Positions 48,660 through 57,344 of a stretch of DNA of 64,000 bases are shown here, piece after piece. A model generated the notes under the pieces. It saw nothing but the letters and a program-made list of their open reading frames with translations. It made no database searches and had not been told where the DNA came from. The position numbers and the translations under genes are program-made. The stretch is from an uncultured Gammaproteobacteria bacterium (GTDB lineage Bacteria > Pseudomonadota > Gammaproteobacteria > HyVt-429): NCBI GenBank assembly GCA_947259975.1, contig CAMYOD010000065.1, forward strand, positions 1-64,000, given 5' to 3'. How positions within the stretch are numbered: the first letter of the stretch is position 1; every line of letters begins with the position of its first letter.

Positions 48660-49487
48660 TTAACCGCGATTGCTGGGTGCGGTCAGCGGCAGACCGGTGT
48701 TCATGTAGGCCTCAAACAGCTCAAGTGCGCGATATTCCTTGCTCTGAGCCTTCAATGGCTTGGCGCGGACCTGCTTGTTGCAGCCACCGTAACGGCGGTG
48801 CAGCGTGCCCAGACCACCCCACTTGTTGCGGTAGGTGGGGAAGCCAACACCATGGCCGAGGCCGGCGCTGAGGATGTTACCACCGATGAACTTGCCGGCT
48901 TGGTGCACGTGGCAGTTGGCGCAGGAGAAGTTCAGCTGACCGCGTTTGGCCCAGAAATACTGGCGGCCGCGGGTGTACTCGACGCGGGCGCCGGGATCGG
49001 ACAGATCGATCTTGACCCGGTTACCCTTGGACATGCTGCGGAAATGAGACACGACCTGTGCCATGGTGCCTTTCTTGAGGTTCTTGATCGGCTTCTTGCC
49101 CTGACGGGTCAGACATTCGTTGATGTCCAGCTCGACGGTGCGAACCTCTTTGCGCTTCTTGTCCCAATAGGGATAGTTCTGCGCAATGCCCTTGCCGCCG
49201 TTCTTGAAACAGCTGGCGAGGTTGTTGGTCTCCCAGAATTTCTTGCCCTTGGCGAGATCCAGCTCGTAGGGCGGAAACTCTTCGATCTGTTCCCACTCCG
49301 CGCGCCGGTCGGCTGCCGCTGGGAGAGCGTATAACCCGTTTGACCATTCATCGAAAGGTACATCCGGGAAGTTCTTTTTGAAATATCCCTGGAACGCCTT
49401 CAGATCTTCTTCCGGTCCGGCCTGCACCGAGAAAGATAACCCGAGCGCAAGCCCCAGGGCGGTAAGCAGTACAACGATTTTATTCAT
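48660..49487 (-). CDS. soxA: c-type cytochrome SoxA
   Basis: 275 residues. Signal peptide MNKIVVLLTALGLALGLSFS. One haem motif CANCH (189-193) in the C-terminal domain and the active-site Cys in YGGCNKQ (236). The N-terminal domain has Cys93 and Cys125 but no CxxCH, so this is the mono-haem SoxA type with a probable disulfide in place of the first haem. With SoxX it forms the enzyme that joins thiosulfate to the SoxY cysteine. Confidence 0.95.
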   Translation of the reverse strand: MNKIVVLLTALGLALGLSFSVQAGPEEDLKAFQGYFKKNFPDVPFDEWSNGLYALPAAADRRAEWEQIEEFPPYELDLAKGKKFWETNNLASCFKNGGKGIAQNYPYWDKKRKEVRTVELDINECLTRQGKKPIKNLKKGTMAQVVSHFRSMSKGNRVKIDLSDPGARVEYTRGRQYFWAKRGQLNFSCANCHVHQAGKFIGGNILSAGLGHGVGFPTYRNKWGGLGTLHRRYGGCNKQVRAKPLKAQSKEYRALELFEAYMNTGLPLTAPSNRG

Positions 49488-49568
49488 TTAAGTCCTCCTA
49501 TCCGGGCAAATTCATGCCGGGCACGAGGCCCGGCATGCTTATTATCAACTGCTGTCCCGTGACAAAGC

Positions 49569-49883
49569 CTAGGCGACGGTGGCTTCACCGCCACCACTTT
49601 CACCCTTGTTGTCACTCCAGCTCACCTTGATCTTGTCGCCGGCGGCAGCGCCTTTGATCGAGATCGCGGTCAGCGGATTCTTCGAGACGGCAGCGCCCAG
49701 ATTGGCATCTGCGACCACTTTGCCGTTGTGCTCGAAGGTTATCTTCTGAATGTAGTGAGCCGGGATCTTCTGCTTGGTCTTCTTGTCCTTGCGTTGACCC
49801 GTCTCCATGGGGTGGTTTACCAGCACCAAGACCTCGGTGGTGTCACCTTTGGTCCGGGTCTTTACTTTCGTTAATTTAGCCAT
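49569..49883 (-). CDS. soxZ: Sulfur-oxidation carrier subunit SoxZ
   Basis: 104 residues with the SoxZ immunoglobulin-like fold (VLVLVNHPMETGQRKDKKTK; IPAHYIQKITFEHNGKVV). It has no signal peptide and is exported with SoxY through the Tat system. The SoxYZ heterodimer carries the sulfur substrate. It is directly downstream of soxY. Confidence 0.96.
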   Translation of the reverse strand: MAKLTKVKTRTKGDTTEVLVLVNHPMETGQRKDKKTKQKIPAHYIQKITFEHNGKVVADANLGAAVSKNPLTAISIKGAAAGDKIKVSWSDNKGESGGGEATVA

Positions 49884-49927
49884 GTTTAAAACCTCTCGCG
49901 ATAATCTGCAAAACTTTCAGGTTGACC

Positions 49928-50395
49928 TTAACCGCCGCAACCGCCGACCGTTACTTTCACCGTCGACGAAGCAGTGTGCAGCTTACCGCCCGCTTTGACG
50001 TACGCGGTAACCTTGGAGGTCTTGCCCATTTTGATGCGGGTCTTGTAGAGACCCGCGGCCGTGCCAGACAGATCGACGCTGGTGGCGAACGGTGCGGGAT
50101 TCTTCTCGACCAGGATCGCGATGGACTCGACACCGTCCACTCCGGCTTCCACGGTCACCGGAACCACCGCACCGTTTTCCGCCTGGATCGGGGCCTTGAC
50201 CTTGATCGCGGGATTATCGGAAGCGCTGCTGGTGCCGAAATAAGCATTGACTGCATCCGCTTCGCTCTTGGCATCGAACGCACCCTTGGGCCACGCTGCT
50301 GCCAATACATCGGTGGGCTTGAGCAGTCCGCTGCCGGCGGCAACGGTCAGGGCACCACCCGCCAGGGTACCCTTAAGGAAGGTTCTACGTTTCAT
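49928..50395 (-). CDS. soxY: Sulfur-oxidation carrier subunit SoxY
   Basis: About 155 residues from the ATG at 50,395 (a GTG two codons earlier is also possible; GAGGAG lies upstream). A twin-arginine signal (KRRTFLKGTLAGGALTVAAG) is followed by the SoxY domain and the swinging C-terminal arm VGGCGG, whose Cys binds the sulfur compound. The GGCGG end is intact. Confidence 0.97.
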   Translation of the reverse strand: MKRRTFLKGTLAGGALTVAAGSGLLKPTDVLAAAWPKGAFDAKSEADAVNAYFGTSSASDNPAIKVKAPIQAENGAVVPVTVEAGVDGVESIAILVEKNPAPFATSVDLSGTAAGLYKTRIKMGKTSKVTAYVKAGGKLHTASSTVKVTVGGCGG

Positions 50396-50550
50396 GGTCA
50401 CGTGCTGTCTCCTCGTTTCAAACTAATAAAATCGCGCGTGAATCATCAAGCCGCAGCAAGCCTGCGTGTTGGCGATTATGTGCGCTAATACTTGTGAACG
50501 TCTTGCGACTGAAAAAGTTGACGAATTCTCCTACCAAGCAAGCGGGTTTC

Positions 50551-50982
50551 TTATAGCGTATGCGCCCATTCAGTGATGAGATCGATTTCGCCGCCGGAAA
50601 CAATGCTATGGCGTCCGTATGGCGGCATGGAGCTGTTCGGGTTGGCCTTGGTCGGGTCCGCAATCTGCGCGCGAAGCTTGGCCTTGTCCGGGAAGCGCTG
50701 TTTCATCGCCACCAGCGGCGGTGCAATGTTGCCGGCCTGCAGACGCGTTTTCTCGATGCCTTTGAATTGATGGCAAGCCATGCAGTTGCCTTTCTTGCGA
50801 TTGGTGGCCAGACAACCTCCGACAACCAATGGGTCGGTCGCTTTCGCGCAGACCTTCTTGCTTGGCATTTCGCCACCTTTACCGGCTCCCGCCTTGGCTG
50901 CGTGGGCGGCCGGCGCTGCAACCAAGCTGGCGGCCAGAACGGCGGCACTAAGGGCACCGAAAAGAGTGCTGGATTTCCGCAT
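50551..50982 (-). CDS. soxX: c-type cytochrome SoxX
   Basis: 143 residues. Signal peptide followed by a Lys/Cys-containing linker, one haem motif CMACH (67-71) and a distal Met in NSSMPPYG. SoxX is the electron-accepting partner of SoxA. First gene of the soxXYZA operon. A strong GAGGAGG ribosome-binding site precedes the ATG. Confidence 0.95.
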   Translation of the reverse strand: MRKSSTLFGALSAAVLAASLVAAPAAHAAKAGAGKGGEMPSKKVCAKATDPLVVGGCLATNRKKGNCMACHQFKGIEKTRLQAGNIAPPLVAMKQRFPDKAKLRAQIADPTKANPNSSMPPYGRHSIVSGGEIDLITEWAHTL

Positions 50983-51423
50983 TACATCCTCCTCGTGAAT
51001 AAAAAAAACCGTTGTTCGAATCTTTGCTATTAAACCCGATTTCAGCGGGCTTGGGAAAATCTGTTTTCAGTCCGAATTTGAATACCCGGATGGCCGCTGG
51101 GGCCCGCCACCCGCAGCGACGGAGACGGGATGAATACCATATGAAATCGGTTATGACAACTTCGCCAGGGCTTATACGACGAATGCAACACGGCGCCGTG
51201 ATCACGCCACCTAAGCGTCACAGCATTACATCATATTAGCAAATTCTAATGTTCTAGATAATTCGCAGCGTTGCGGGTGATCGCACGACGCGCGGTCGTT
51301 CAAGCCGCACGAAAACGCTCGGATTTAGCAACGGTGCAAAACCGTTTTGCCAGGCGCAGGGGTCGTCGCATGGGCTCGCAAAAAAACCGGTTTCACGCCC
51401 GACGCGTCCTGGTGTGTTGTGGA
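50983..51423. other. sox leader and bepA-sox spacer
   Basis: Holds the sox promoter/operator near 51,230-51,258 and a leader of about 240 bases before soxX. The part between 51,260 and 51,423, downstream of bepA, has only short palindromes (for example GCAAAACCGTTTTGC). No gene is seen. Confidence 0.5.
51230..51258 (-). promoter_or_regulatory. sox promoter with inverted-repeat operator ATTAG-N6-CTAAT
   Basis: On the minus strand TATGAT (51,235-51,230) is a good -10, with a poor -35 (TCTAGA) 17 bases before it. The spacer contains the dyad ATTAG-AATTTG-CTAAT (51,250-51,235), whose last T is the first T of the -10. The same dyad in the same place is found in the promoter at 58,012-58,040. A repressor bound here would block RNA polymerase. 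Confidence 0.55.
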
Positions 51424-52890
51424 TTAACGCGGTGCCGGTTTGTCCGTATACAGTGCGACAGTTTGGCGAATCTCCGCGATGCGCGCCTCGACGCTGGACT
51501 GGACATAATAGTCGCCCTTGGCCGCACGATGGGCGATCTGCAGCTGATGAATTGCCGCGCCAAGTTCGCCGTTCAAATAGTAATACTCGGCCAGTGCGCG
51601 GTGTGCCTCGACGGGCTCGCCGCTGTCGCCCGATGCGGTGGCAAGCAGTCGATACAGGCCGGGGTCATCCTGTTGTTTGCGCAACGCCATACGCAGCACT
51701 TCCGCCGACTTGCCGGGATTGCCCGTCTGCAGCAATGTCGCCGCATATTGCCTGGTGCCTGCCAATGCCTCCGGGAATTGCTGGCGGATATCGGCATAGA
51801 GTGCGAGCGCCTGCTGGTAGCGGCCCGCCGCCGCCTCGATATCCGCCTGTGCCAGCCGATAGGCCAGATAGTCCGGGCGGGCCTTCGTCAATGGGCGCAA
51901 GGCGGTGCGCGCATCATCGTAGCGTTGTGAACGCAGCAGCGCCAAGGCATAGCCGTAGTGCGCGGCGCTGTTGTCGGTGCTGCGCTTGTCTTTCAGGTAA
52001 TGGGCGAAGAACCCGACGGCCGCCGCCGGGTCAGCCGACGTCACTACGCGAATTTTTGCACGCGCATGATCAAACGGACTTGTATCTCGAGGCCGGGGGA
52101 TCGGCAGGCGCTCGGCACGCTGGCGGGATTCAGCGATTCGATCGCTGGTCACCGGGTGTGTGCGCAGGAAATTTGGCGCATCGCTTTCGTATATCCGGTT
52201 CCATTGCTGCAGCCGCTCAAAAAATGCCGGCATGGCGGCCGGATTGTATCCGGCGCGCGCCAGCAGCTGCATGCCGATGCGGTCGGCTTCCTGTTCGAAA
52301 GAGCGGGTGTAGTTGAGCTGTTGCTGGATGGATGCCGCCGAGGTCAGGGCAATGGCGGCCTCGCCGGCCTCACCGCCGATCAGGGCGCCCAGCAGCAGGG
52401 CCGCAATCGTGGGTAGCGCGCGTTCTTTGGCGGCCGCGATCATGCGCGGCATATGACGCTGACTGATGTGGGTGATTTCGTGCGCCAGGACCGCGGCAAG
52501 TTCGTCCTCGCTTTCGGTCGCGAGTATCAACCCGGTATGAATACCGATGTGCCCCCCGGGCACCGCGAACGCGTTCAGGCTGTTATCGTTGATGACGTAG
52601 AAATGATACTCATCCTGGTGCGAGATGTGGTGTGCCGCAATCTTGCGGCCCAATCCATTCACATACCCGTTGATCTCTGCATCGTCGAGGAAGTCGAGTT
52701 GCTTGCGCGCCTCGCGGATGAACTTTTCCCCAAGGTGGCGTTCCTCGCTCGGTGACAGTACCGCGGCGGAGGCGTCACCCAGATCCGGCAGGTTGTTCGC
52801 GCCGGCGAGACCCGTGGTGAGAGCGCCGAGACCGATCAGCAGGCCTGCAAGCAAGCACAATCGCCGTGGCATATTGGAACTATTTCTCAT
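51424..52890 (-). CDS. bepA: BepA-like M48 metalloprotease with TPR domain
   Basis: 488 residues, the BepA (YfgC) length. After a signal peptide (LCLLAGLLIGLGALTTGLAG) comes the M48 protease with zinc motif HEITHISQRH and third ligand in SFEQEADRIGM. The C-terminal half (about 310-470) is made of TPR repeats. BepA is a periplasmic protease-chaperone that helps LptD and other outer-membrane proteins assemble. It lies upstream of, and in the same direction as, the sox operon but is separated by 440 bases. Confidence 0.92.
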   Translation of the reverse strand: MRNSSNMPRRLCLLAGLLIGLGALTTGLAGANNLPDLGDASAAVLSPSEERHLGEKFIREARKQLDFLDDAEINGYVNGLGRKIAAHHISHQDEYHFYVINDNSLNAFAVPGGHIGIHTGLILATESEDELAAVLAHEITHISQRHMPRMIAAAKERALPTIAALLLGALIGGEAGEAAIALTSAASIQQQLNYTRSFEQEADRIGMQLLARAGYNPAAMPAFFERLQQWNRIYESDAPNFLRTHPVTSDRIAESRQRAERLPIPRPRDTSPFDHARAKIRVVTSADPAAAVGFFAHYLKDKRSTDNSAAHYGYALALLRSQRYDDARTALRPLTKARPDYLAYRLAQADIEAAAGRYQQALALYADIRQQFPEALAGTRQYAATLLQTGNPGKSAEVLRMALRKQQDDPGLYRLLATASGDSGEPVEAHRALAEYYYLNGELGAAIHQLQIAHRAAKGDYYVQSSVEARIAEIRQTVALYTDKPAPR

Positions 52891-53391
52891 GGTCTATTAA
52901 AGAATGTGGTGATTTGACGCTGATTGGCAGCAGACGTTCATAGCGTTGACCAATCACCTCTACTGCGCCGGGTCGGTAACGGGGATAACGTGCGAGAGAC
53001 CCGTCGGTTGCCATGGATTTTGCCAGTCGCCGATCGGCATCGGCGCAAGAATATAACACTTTGAATTATCGAGAAATTTATCCCAACCCGGCGCATCTGT
53101 TTAAATTGCTTGCGAACTCTCGAGAATGGATGCATTCTAATATGTTAACTATCTGCTAATGTACTAATATTACTGGCGGATGGCCCCGGACGCGGTGACC
53201 TGCGGTAGGGCACGACGTGCCGCCGGACATCCCAGGGTATGCGCTATCCGGCTTGTTTACGCCGAGTGTGCGTAGTGACGACGGATTTGATGCCTTGCAT
53301 TCGTACGAGTGTTTGCTGGATCATACGCGTTCTTTTTTTCAATGTATTTAGTATCCGTAGGCGACTCGTCCCCGCGGACCTAGGAGGAAAA
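52891..53391. other. Divergent bepA / tusA intergenic region
   Basis: Five hundred bases between two diverging genes. An AT-rich part at 53,130-53,175 holds three CTAAT half-sites in one orientation (53,137, 53,156 and 53,164), resembling halves of the sox operator but not forming an inverted repeat. No RNA gene or convincing small frame is seen. An open frame from 53,239 into tusA is only an upstream extension. Confidence 0.4.
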
Positions 53392-53625
53392 ATGTCCGAT
53401 TTTGATAAAGAGCTCGACGCGCGCGGCTTGAACTGCCCGCTGCCGATTCTTCGCGCCAAAAAGGCGCTCAACGATCTCTCCGGTGGCCAGGTGCTGCGCA
53501 TCCTCGCCACCGATCCGGGTTCGGTGAAGGACTTCCAGGCCTTTGCCAAGCAGACCGGAAACGAGCTTTTGGAATCGAATGAAGCGGAAGGGGAGTTCAC
53601 CTTTCTGCTGAAGAAGAAAGCCTGA
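53392..53625 (+). CDS. tusA: TusA-family sulfur-carrier protein
   Basis: 77 residues with the TusA motif LDARGLNCPLPILRAKKALN, including the sulfur-carrying Cys. TusA-like proteins shuttle persulfide sulfur in the cytoplasm. Next to dsrE-type genes in sulfur oxidisers they feed sulfur to oxidation enzymes. The ATG at 53,392 follows a strong AGGAGG; an upstream extension of the frame is not credible. Confidence 0.95.
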   Translation: MSDFDKELDARGLNCPLPILRAKKALNDLSGGQVLRILATDPGSVKDFQAFAKQTGNELLESNEAEGEFTFLLKKKA

Positions 53626-53671
53626 CCCTAAACTTCAAGGACGGTCCGATCACTTCTGACGGAGGTAACCG

Positions 53672-54154
53672 ATGTCTGAAAAGAAGATGGCGATAATCGC
53701 AACCAAAGGTACGCTGGATTGGGCCTATCCACCGTTTATTCTCGCCTCGACGGCTGCCGCGCTCGATTACGAGGTGCAGATCTTCTTCACCTTCTACGGT
53801 CTGCAGTTGTTGCGCAAGAAACTGCAATTGAAGATTAGCTCATTGGGTAATCCGGGTATGCCCATGAAAATGGGCCCAGTGACGGTACCCATGCCTGTGG
53901 TATTGCAGGCCCTGCCGGGTATGCAGGCCATGATGACGACGATGATGAAGCAGAAGATGAAGGCGAAAGGCGTGGCCAGTGTTGAAGAGCTGCGTGATCT
54001 CTGTATGGAGGCGGACGTGAAATTGATCGGCTGTCAGATGACGGTCGATCTGTTCGAGTTCTCGCCGGACGAGTTTATCGACGGTGTCGAGTTCGGCGGT
54101 GCGTCGACATTTCTCGCCTTTGCCGGTGATGCGGATATCTGCCTATATATTTAA
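53672..54154 (+). CDS. dsrE2: DsrE2-like persulfide carrier
   Basis: 160 residues of the DsrE/F/H fold with the DsrE2-type sequence: GTLDWAYPPFILASTAAALD at the N-terminus, a hydrophobic middle rich in Met (GMQAMMTTMMKQKMKAKG), and cysteines in LRDLCMEADVKLIGCQMTVD. Family proteins accept persulfide from a rhodanese and exchange with TusA. No rhodanese gene is adjacent here. It is co-transcribed with tusA and followed by a terminator. Confidence 0.9.
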   Translation: MSEKKMAIIATKGTLDWAYPPFILASTAAALDYEVQIFFTFYGLQLLRKKLQLKISSLGNPGMPMKMGPVTVPMPVVLQALPGMQAMMTTMMKQKMKAKGVASVEELRDLCMEADVKLIGCQMTVDLFEFSPDEFIDGVEFGGASTFLAFAGDADICLYI

Positions 54155-54193
54155 GCCTGCTCCCGCACCGCGGTGAAAATCCAGTTCTGCCGC

Positions 54194-54224
54194 AAAGGGG
54201 ATATCACGACGTGATATCCCCTTT
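54194..54224 (+). terminator. Intrinsic terminator after dsrE2
   Basis: 14-bp perfect arms (AAAGGGGATATCAC / GTGATATCCCCTTT) with a three-base loop and a T-rich tail, 40 bases after the stop. Confidence 0.9.
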
Positions 54225-54498
54225 TTGTTTTCCCGCCTGACGCAAAGTCAGATACTCGCCCGATCCGACGCATCTGAGCGTTTCCGTAGTTTATTAGCAT
54301 AAGGTAATGTTCGAATAGGACTATATATTGACACGCGAAACATCCGGCGCGATGATTTGCTGCGATTGCCTCGCGCAGATCTCGAGGCGGCCAGGAAGCA
54401 GCCGCGAAAAAATAACGCAGACCACTGGGGTTTGCTTTTATATTCATGCAAGCAAAAGGATGGATCTGCTTACAACCATTCGCATGAGGAGGAGTTAC
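54225..54498. other. Upstream region of the FadL-type gene
   Basis: AT-rich in part. It contains ATTAGCATAAGGTAAT (54,293-54,308), a degenerate copy of the sox-type dyad with one arm mismatched, and no well-spaced promoter around it. The GGAGGAG before 54,499 is the ribosome-binding site of the FadL-type gene. Confidence 0.35.
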
Positions 54499-55800
54499 AT
54501 GTTTACAAAAAAAATCACTATGACTGTGGCGGCGGCAGTGGTGTTCGGCGTTATGCTGCCGGGAGCCGCGCACGCAACCAACGGTTACTTCAGCCACGGC
54601 TACGGAACCGCCAACAAGGGTCTTGCCGGCGCCGGTGTGGCCTTGCCCCAGGACAGTCTCGCCGGGGCCACCAATCCTGCCGGTATGGTCCATGTGGGCG
54701 ATCGCATCGACGCCGGTGTGGCTTTGTTCAGCCCGATTCGTGAATACACCGTCTCTGGCGGGCCGTCCGGATTTCCCGGCACCTTCGGTCTCTTCCCGGG
54801 TACCGTGGAAAGCGGCAGCGAGCTGTTTCTTGTTCCACACTTCGGTAAGAACTGGATGTTGACCAACGATACGTCGTTTGGCATCTCGGTATACGGCAAC
54901 GGCGGCATGAACACGGACTATGACGCCAACGACACGCCCATGGGTCTGGGCACATTCTTCGCCGGCGATACCGGGACCGACTACTTGCAGTTGTTCATCA
55001 ACGCATCCTACGCCCGCAAGATGAATCAGAACTTCTCCTGGGGTGTCAGCGGCATCGTTGCCTACCATCGCTTCGAGCTGGAAGGCGCCGGCAGCTTCGC
55101 AGGATTTTCCACGGATCCGGCCAATCTGAGTAACCGGGGCGCTGACGACAGTTTCGGTTATGGCGCCAAGTTCGGCATCCAGGCGCAGCTGAACCCGGAT
55201 GTCACTCTCGGTGTGTCCTACCAGACCGAAATCAACATGGATGAGGTAGAGAAGTATGCGGGTCTGCTCGCCGACGCCGGTGACTTCGATATTCCCTCCA
55301 CCGCCACCATCGGTATCGCCTGGAAGGTCAACGAAAAGGGCACCCTGGTGTTCGACGTGCAGCGCATCAATTTCACCGATGTAGACATGCTGGAGAATCC
55401 ATTCTCCTTTCTCACCATGGGCTGCGCCGCCGGTGATTTCAGTAAGTGTCTCGGCGGTCCGAACGGCGCCGGTGCCGGCTGGGACGATCAGACCGTCTAC
55501 AAGATCGGTTACCAATGGAACACCAGTCCCGACATGACCTGGCGCGTGGGTTATAATCACGGCGACCAGCCGATCCCCAGCACCGAAGTGCTGTTCAACA
55601 CGCTGTTCCCGGCGGTAGTGGAAAATCACATCACCTTCGGCTTCACCAAGAAGAGCGGTCCCAAGAAGGCGTTCACCCTGGCGTTTATGTATGCGCCGGA
55701 GACTGACGTGAAGGGCCCGAATCCGCTCGAGGTGCCTGGACTGCAGACCGTCGAACTCGCCATGAAGCAGTGGGAGATCGAGGCCAGCTGGACTTGGTAA
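54499..55800 (+). CDS. FadL/OmpP1-family outer-membrane transporter
   Basis: 433 residues. Signal peptide (TKKITMTVAAAVVFGVMLPG, ending AHA), then the FadL family start TNGYFSHGYGTANKGLAGAG, in which the N-terminal hatch begins, and NPAGMVHVG. The C-terminal half shows alternating strands and ends WEIEASWTW, a typical outer-membrane barrel end. FadL-type channels move hydrophobic molecules across the outer membrane. Substrate unknown. It is followed by genes for lipid-binding-type proteins, which fits hydrophobic cargo. A terminator follows. Confidence 0.88.
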   Translation: MFTKKITMTVAAAVVFGVMLPGAAHATNGYFSHGYGTANKGLAGAGVALPQDSLAGATNPAGMVHVGDRIDAGVALFSPIREYTVSGGPSGFPGTFGLFPGTVESGSELFLVPHFGKNWMLTNDTSFGISVYGNGGMNTDYDANDTPMGLGTFFAGDTGTDYLQLFINASYARKMNQNFSWGVSGIVAYHRFELEGAGSFAGFSTDPANLSNRGADDSFGYGAKFGIQAQLNPDVTLGVSYQTEINMDEVEKYAGLLADAGDFDIPSTATIGIAWKVNEKGTLVFDVQRINFTDVDMLENPFSFLTMGCAAGDFSKCLGGPNGAGAGWDDQTVYKIGYQWNTSPDMTWRVGYNHGDQPIPSTEVLFNTLFPAVVENHITFGFTKKSGPKKAFTLAFMYAPETDVKGPNPLEVPGLQTVELAMKQWEIEASWTW

Positions 55801-55834
55801 GCGAGCGAACGCGAATATCGTAAAGCAGCGTTAA

Positions 55835-55864
55835 AAAAGGGCCATGGGTGACCATGGCCCTTTT
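55835..55864 (+). terminator. Intrinsic terminator after the FadL-type gene
   Basis: 13-bp arms AAAAGGGCCATGG / CCATGGCCCTTTT with a four-base loop and a following T-rich stretch. Confidence 0.88.
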
Positions 55865-55978
55865 GTTTTTTAAAACCTCATCGCACGTCTCATTTCGGTG
55901 CGGGCCTGCCCACCGCAGGGTTGGTTGGCCACCGGTAATTCTTGGGTTGGCTGCGATTGAAATCGGGGAGTCCTTATC

Positions 55979-56506
55979 ATGAAAAAAGTCATGCGTGTAT
56001 CAAGCACCGCCGCGAGCATGTTTACCGCCCTGCTGTTCGTAGCCGGGGTGGCCCAGGCCCAGGTCATGATGTCACCGGAGTGGGCACAGAACGCCTGTAC
56101 CGCCTGGAATGCGGAACCAACCCTCACCGACAAATTGGCCGAGTCGGAGTGGATCAAGAATGATGCCGGTCGTGGCTTCAAGATCATGCAGATCTACCGT
56201 ACCGATTGCGAGAACAGTCCGCGGGTCGAGATGCGTATCGTCGAGCAGAACGGCAAGGCCATGTGTGTCTACGGCGGGGCGGTGGAAACCCAGGATCTGA
56301 TCAAGAAGTCAGACTACATCATGCATGCCACCACCAAACGCTGGCAGGAAATGGGCGCCGGTAAATATGGCCCCATGCGCGCCATGATGTTCGGCCGCCT
56401 CAAGTTCACCGGGCCGAAGGGCGAGGCCATGAGCAATATGGGTCCTTTCAAGGCCTTTCTGCGTATTCCCGGCAAGATCCCCGGCGACGTTAACAGCTGC
56501 CCCTGA
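55979..56506 (+). CDS. Exported SCP2-like protein
   Basis: 175 residues. A signal peptide (SSTAASMFTALLFVAGVAQA) is followed by a domain starting SPEWAQNACTAWNAEPTLTD. The cytoplasmic protein at 59,976 starts the same way (SPEWMSGFMNAWNAEPELVG), and the two share the later HATTKRWQEM/DHWQKWM and GRLKFTGP/GKLKFKVG regions. Both resemble the SCP2 sterol-carrier fold, which binds lipids. Cysteines at the C-terminus (NSCP) and elsewhere may form disulfides, as expected for a periplasmic protein. The function is inferred from fold only. Confidence 0.7.
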   Translation: MKKVMRVSSTAASMFTALLFVAGVAQAQVMMSPEWAQNACTAWNAEPTLTDKLAESEWIKNDAGRGFKIMQIYRTDCENSPRVEMRIVEQNGKAMCVYGGAVETQDLIKKSDYIMHATTKRWQEMGAGKYGPMRAMMFGRLKFTGPKGEAMSNMGPFKAFLRIPGKIPGDVNSCP

Positions 56507-56550
56507 TTGTATTTTTCGGGTCGCCGCGCCCACGCAGGGATCGGCCAATG

Positions 56551-56589
56551 CCACCCGCCGCATGGCGATATCGCCATGCGGTGCGGTGG
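56551..56589 (+). other. 24-base perfect palindrome inside a longer hairpin
   Basis: CCGCATGGCGAT/ATCGCCATGCGG (56,558-56,581) is flanked by a short CCAC/GTGG stem. It lies between the exported SCP2-like gene and the DUF302 gene. It is a possible transcript end or processing signal, though the T-run is short. Confidence 0.5.
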
Positions 56590-56647
56590 TTTGGGCAATG
56601 AATTTCTGCGACACTGTTGACTGATCTCCAGTAGCGAGGAAACCTTC

Positions 56648-57235
56648 ATGCGGACACTTCGAAATCTGCTTACCTTGATCGGTCTGCTGACCGTGGCGGC
56701 GATAGTCGCCGTTGTTATGAAGTTCGGTTCCTCATTGTTGGCGTTGAAGGATTTCGATCCCAAAGCGCTCGCGGTGTATGGGGAGATGATGCAGTCCCTG
56801 CTCGCCACCGGAAATGCCGCCGATGCCACGGTTTGGAAGGCACCGGTCAAGGAGGGTCTGAGCGTGGAAGATGTTGAGCAGGCCATCGAACTGGTTGCCA
56901 ATGAGCGCAATATCAAGAACGTGGGCGCGCTCCCGCTTTCTCGCCAGGTGGAGCTCGAAACCGGCAAGCCGGTGCGATTTCTCAAGATCTACATGTTCTG
57001 CAATCCGCAGACCGCTGTACGCATGGTCGATTACAGTGACGCCTTTTCGGCGTATCTACCCTGTCGACTCAGCCTGGTTGAAGACAAGCAGAAACAGCTA
57101 TGGATCTATACGCTCAATATGGACATGATGATTCACGGTGGTAAGCCCCTACCGGATGAATTGCGCACCGAAGCAATAGAAGTCAAAGACATTATTCTCG
57201 ATGTATTGAAGCGCGGCGCTAGCGGCGACTGGTAG
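56648..57235 (+). CDS. DUF302 protein with membrane anchor
   Basis: 195 residues. One N-terminal membrane segment (LLTLIGLLTVAAIVAVVM) and a soluble domain ending in the DUF302 pattern: FCNPQTAVRMVDYSDAFSAY, LPCRLSLVEDKQ, and LWIYTLNMDMMIHGG. The domain's function is unknown, but it is widespread in sulfur-oxidising and marine bacteria. GAGGAAACC before the ATG is the ribosome-binding site. Confidence 0.88.
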   Translation: MRTLRNLLTLIGLLTVAAIVAVVMKFGSSLLALKDFDPKALAVYGEMMQSLLATGNAADATVWKAPVKEGLSVEDVEQAIELVANERNIKNVGALPLSRQVELETGKPVRFLKIYMFCNPQTAVRMVDYSDAFSAYLPCRLSLVEDKQKQLWIYTLNMDMMIHGGKPLPDELRTEAIEVKDIILDVLKRGASGDW

Positions 57236-57344
57236 TACGCTGCCTGGTTACCGATGTCTGCTCGAGGCTGTGCGGTCACCCGCCGCGCGGCCAGCAACGA
57301 ATTTAACGCCCGCGAAAATCTTTGCACACACACAGGATTCACAA

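Noticed and set aside
53239-53391. Longer N-terminus for TusA
   Set aside because: The extension has no TusA homology, and the strong AGGAGG with ATG at 53,392 gives the standard length.
54293-54308. Third copy of the sox-type operator upstream of the FadL-type gene
   Set aside because: One arm is mismatched and no -10 box is placed as in the other two promoters.
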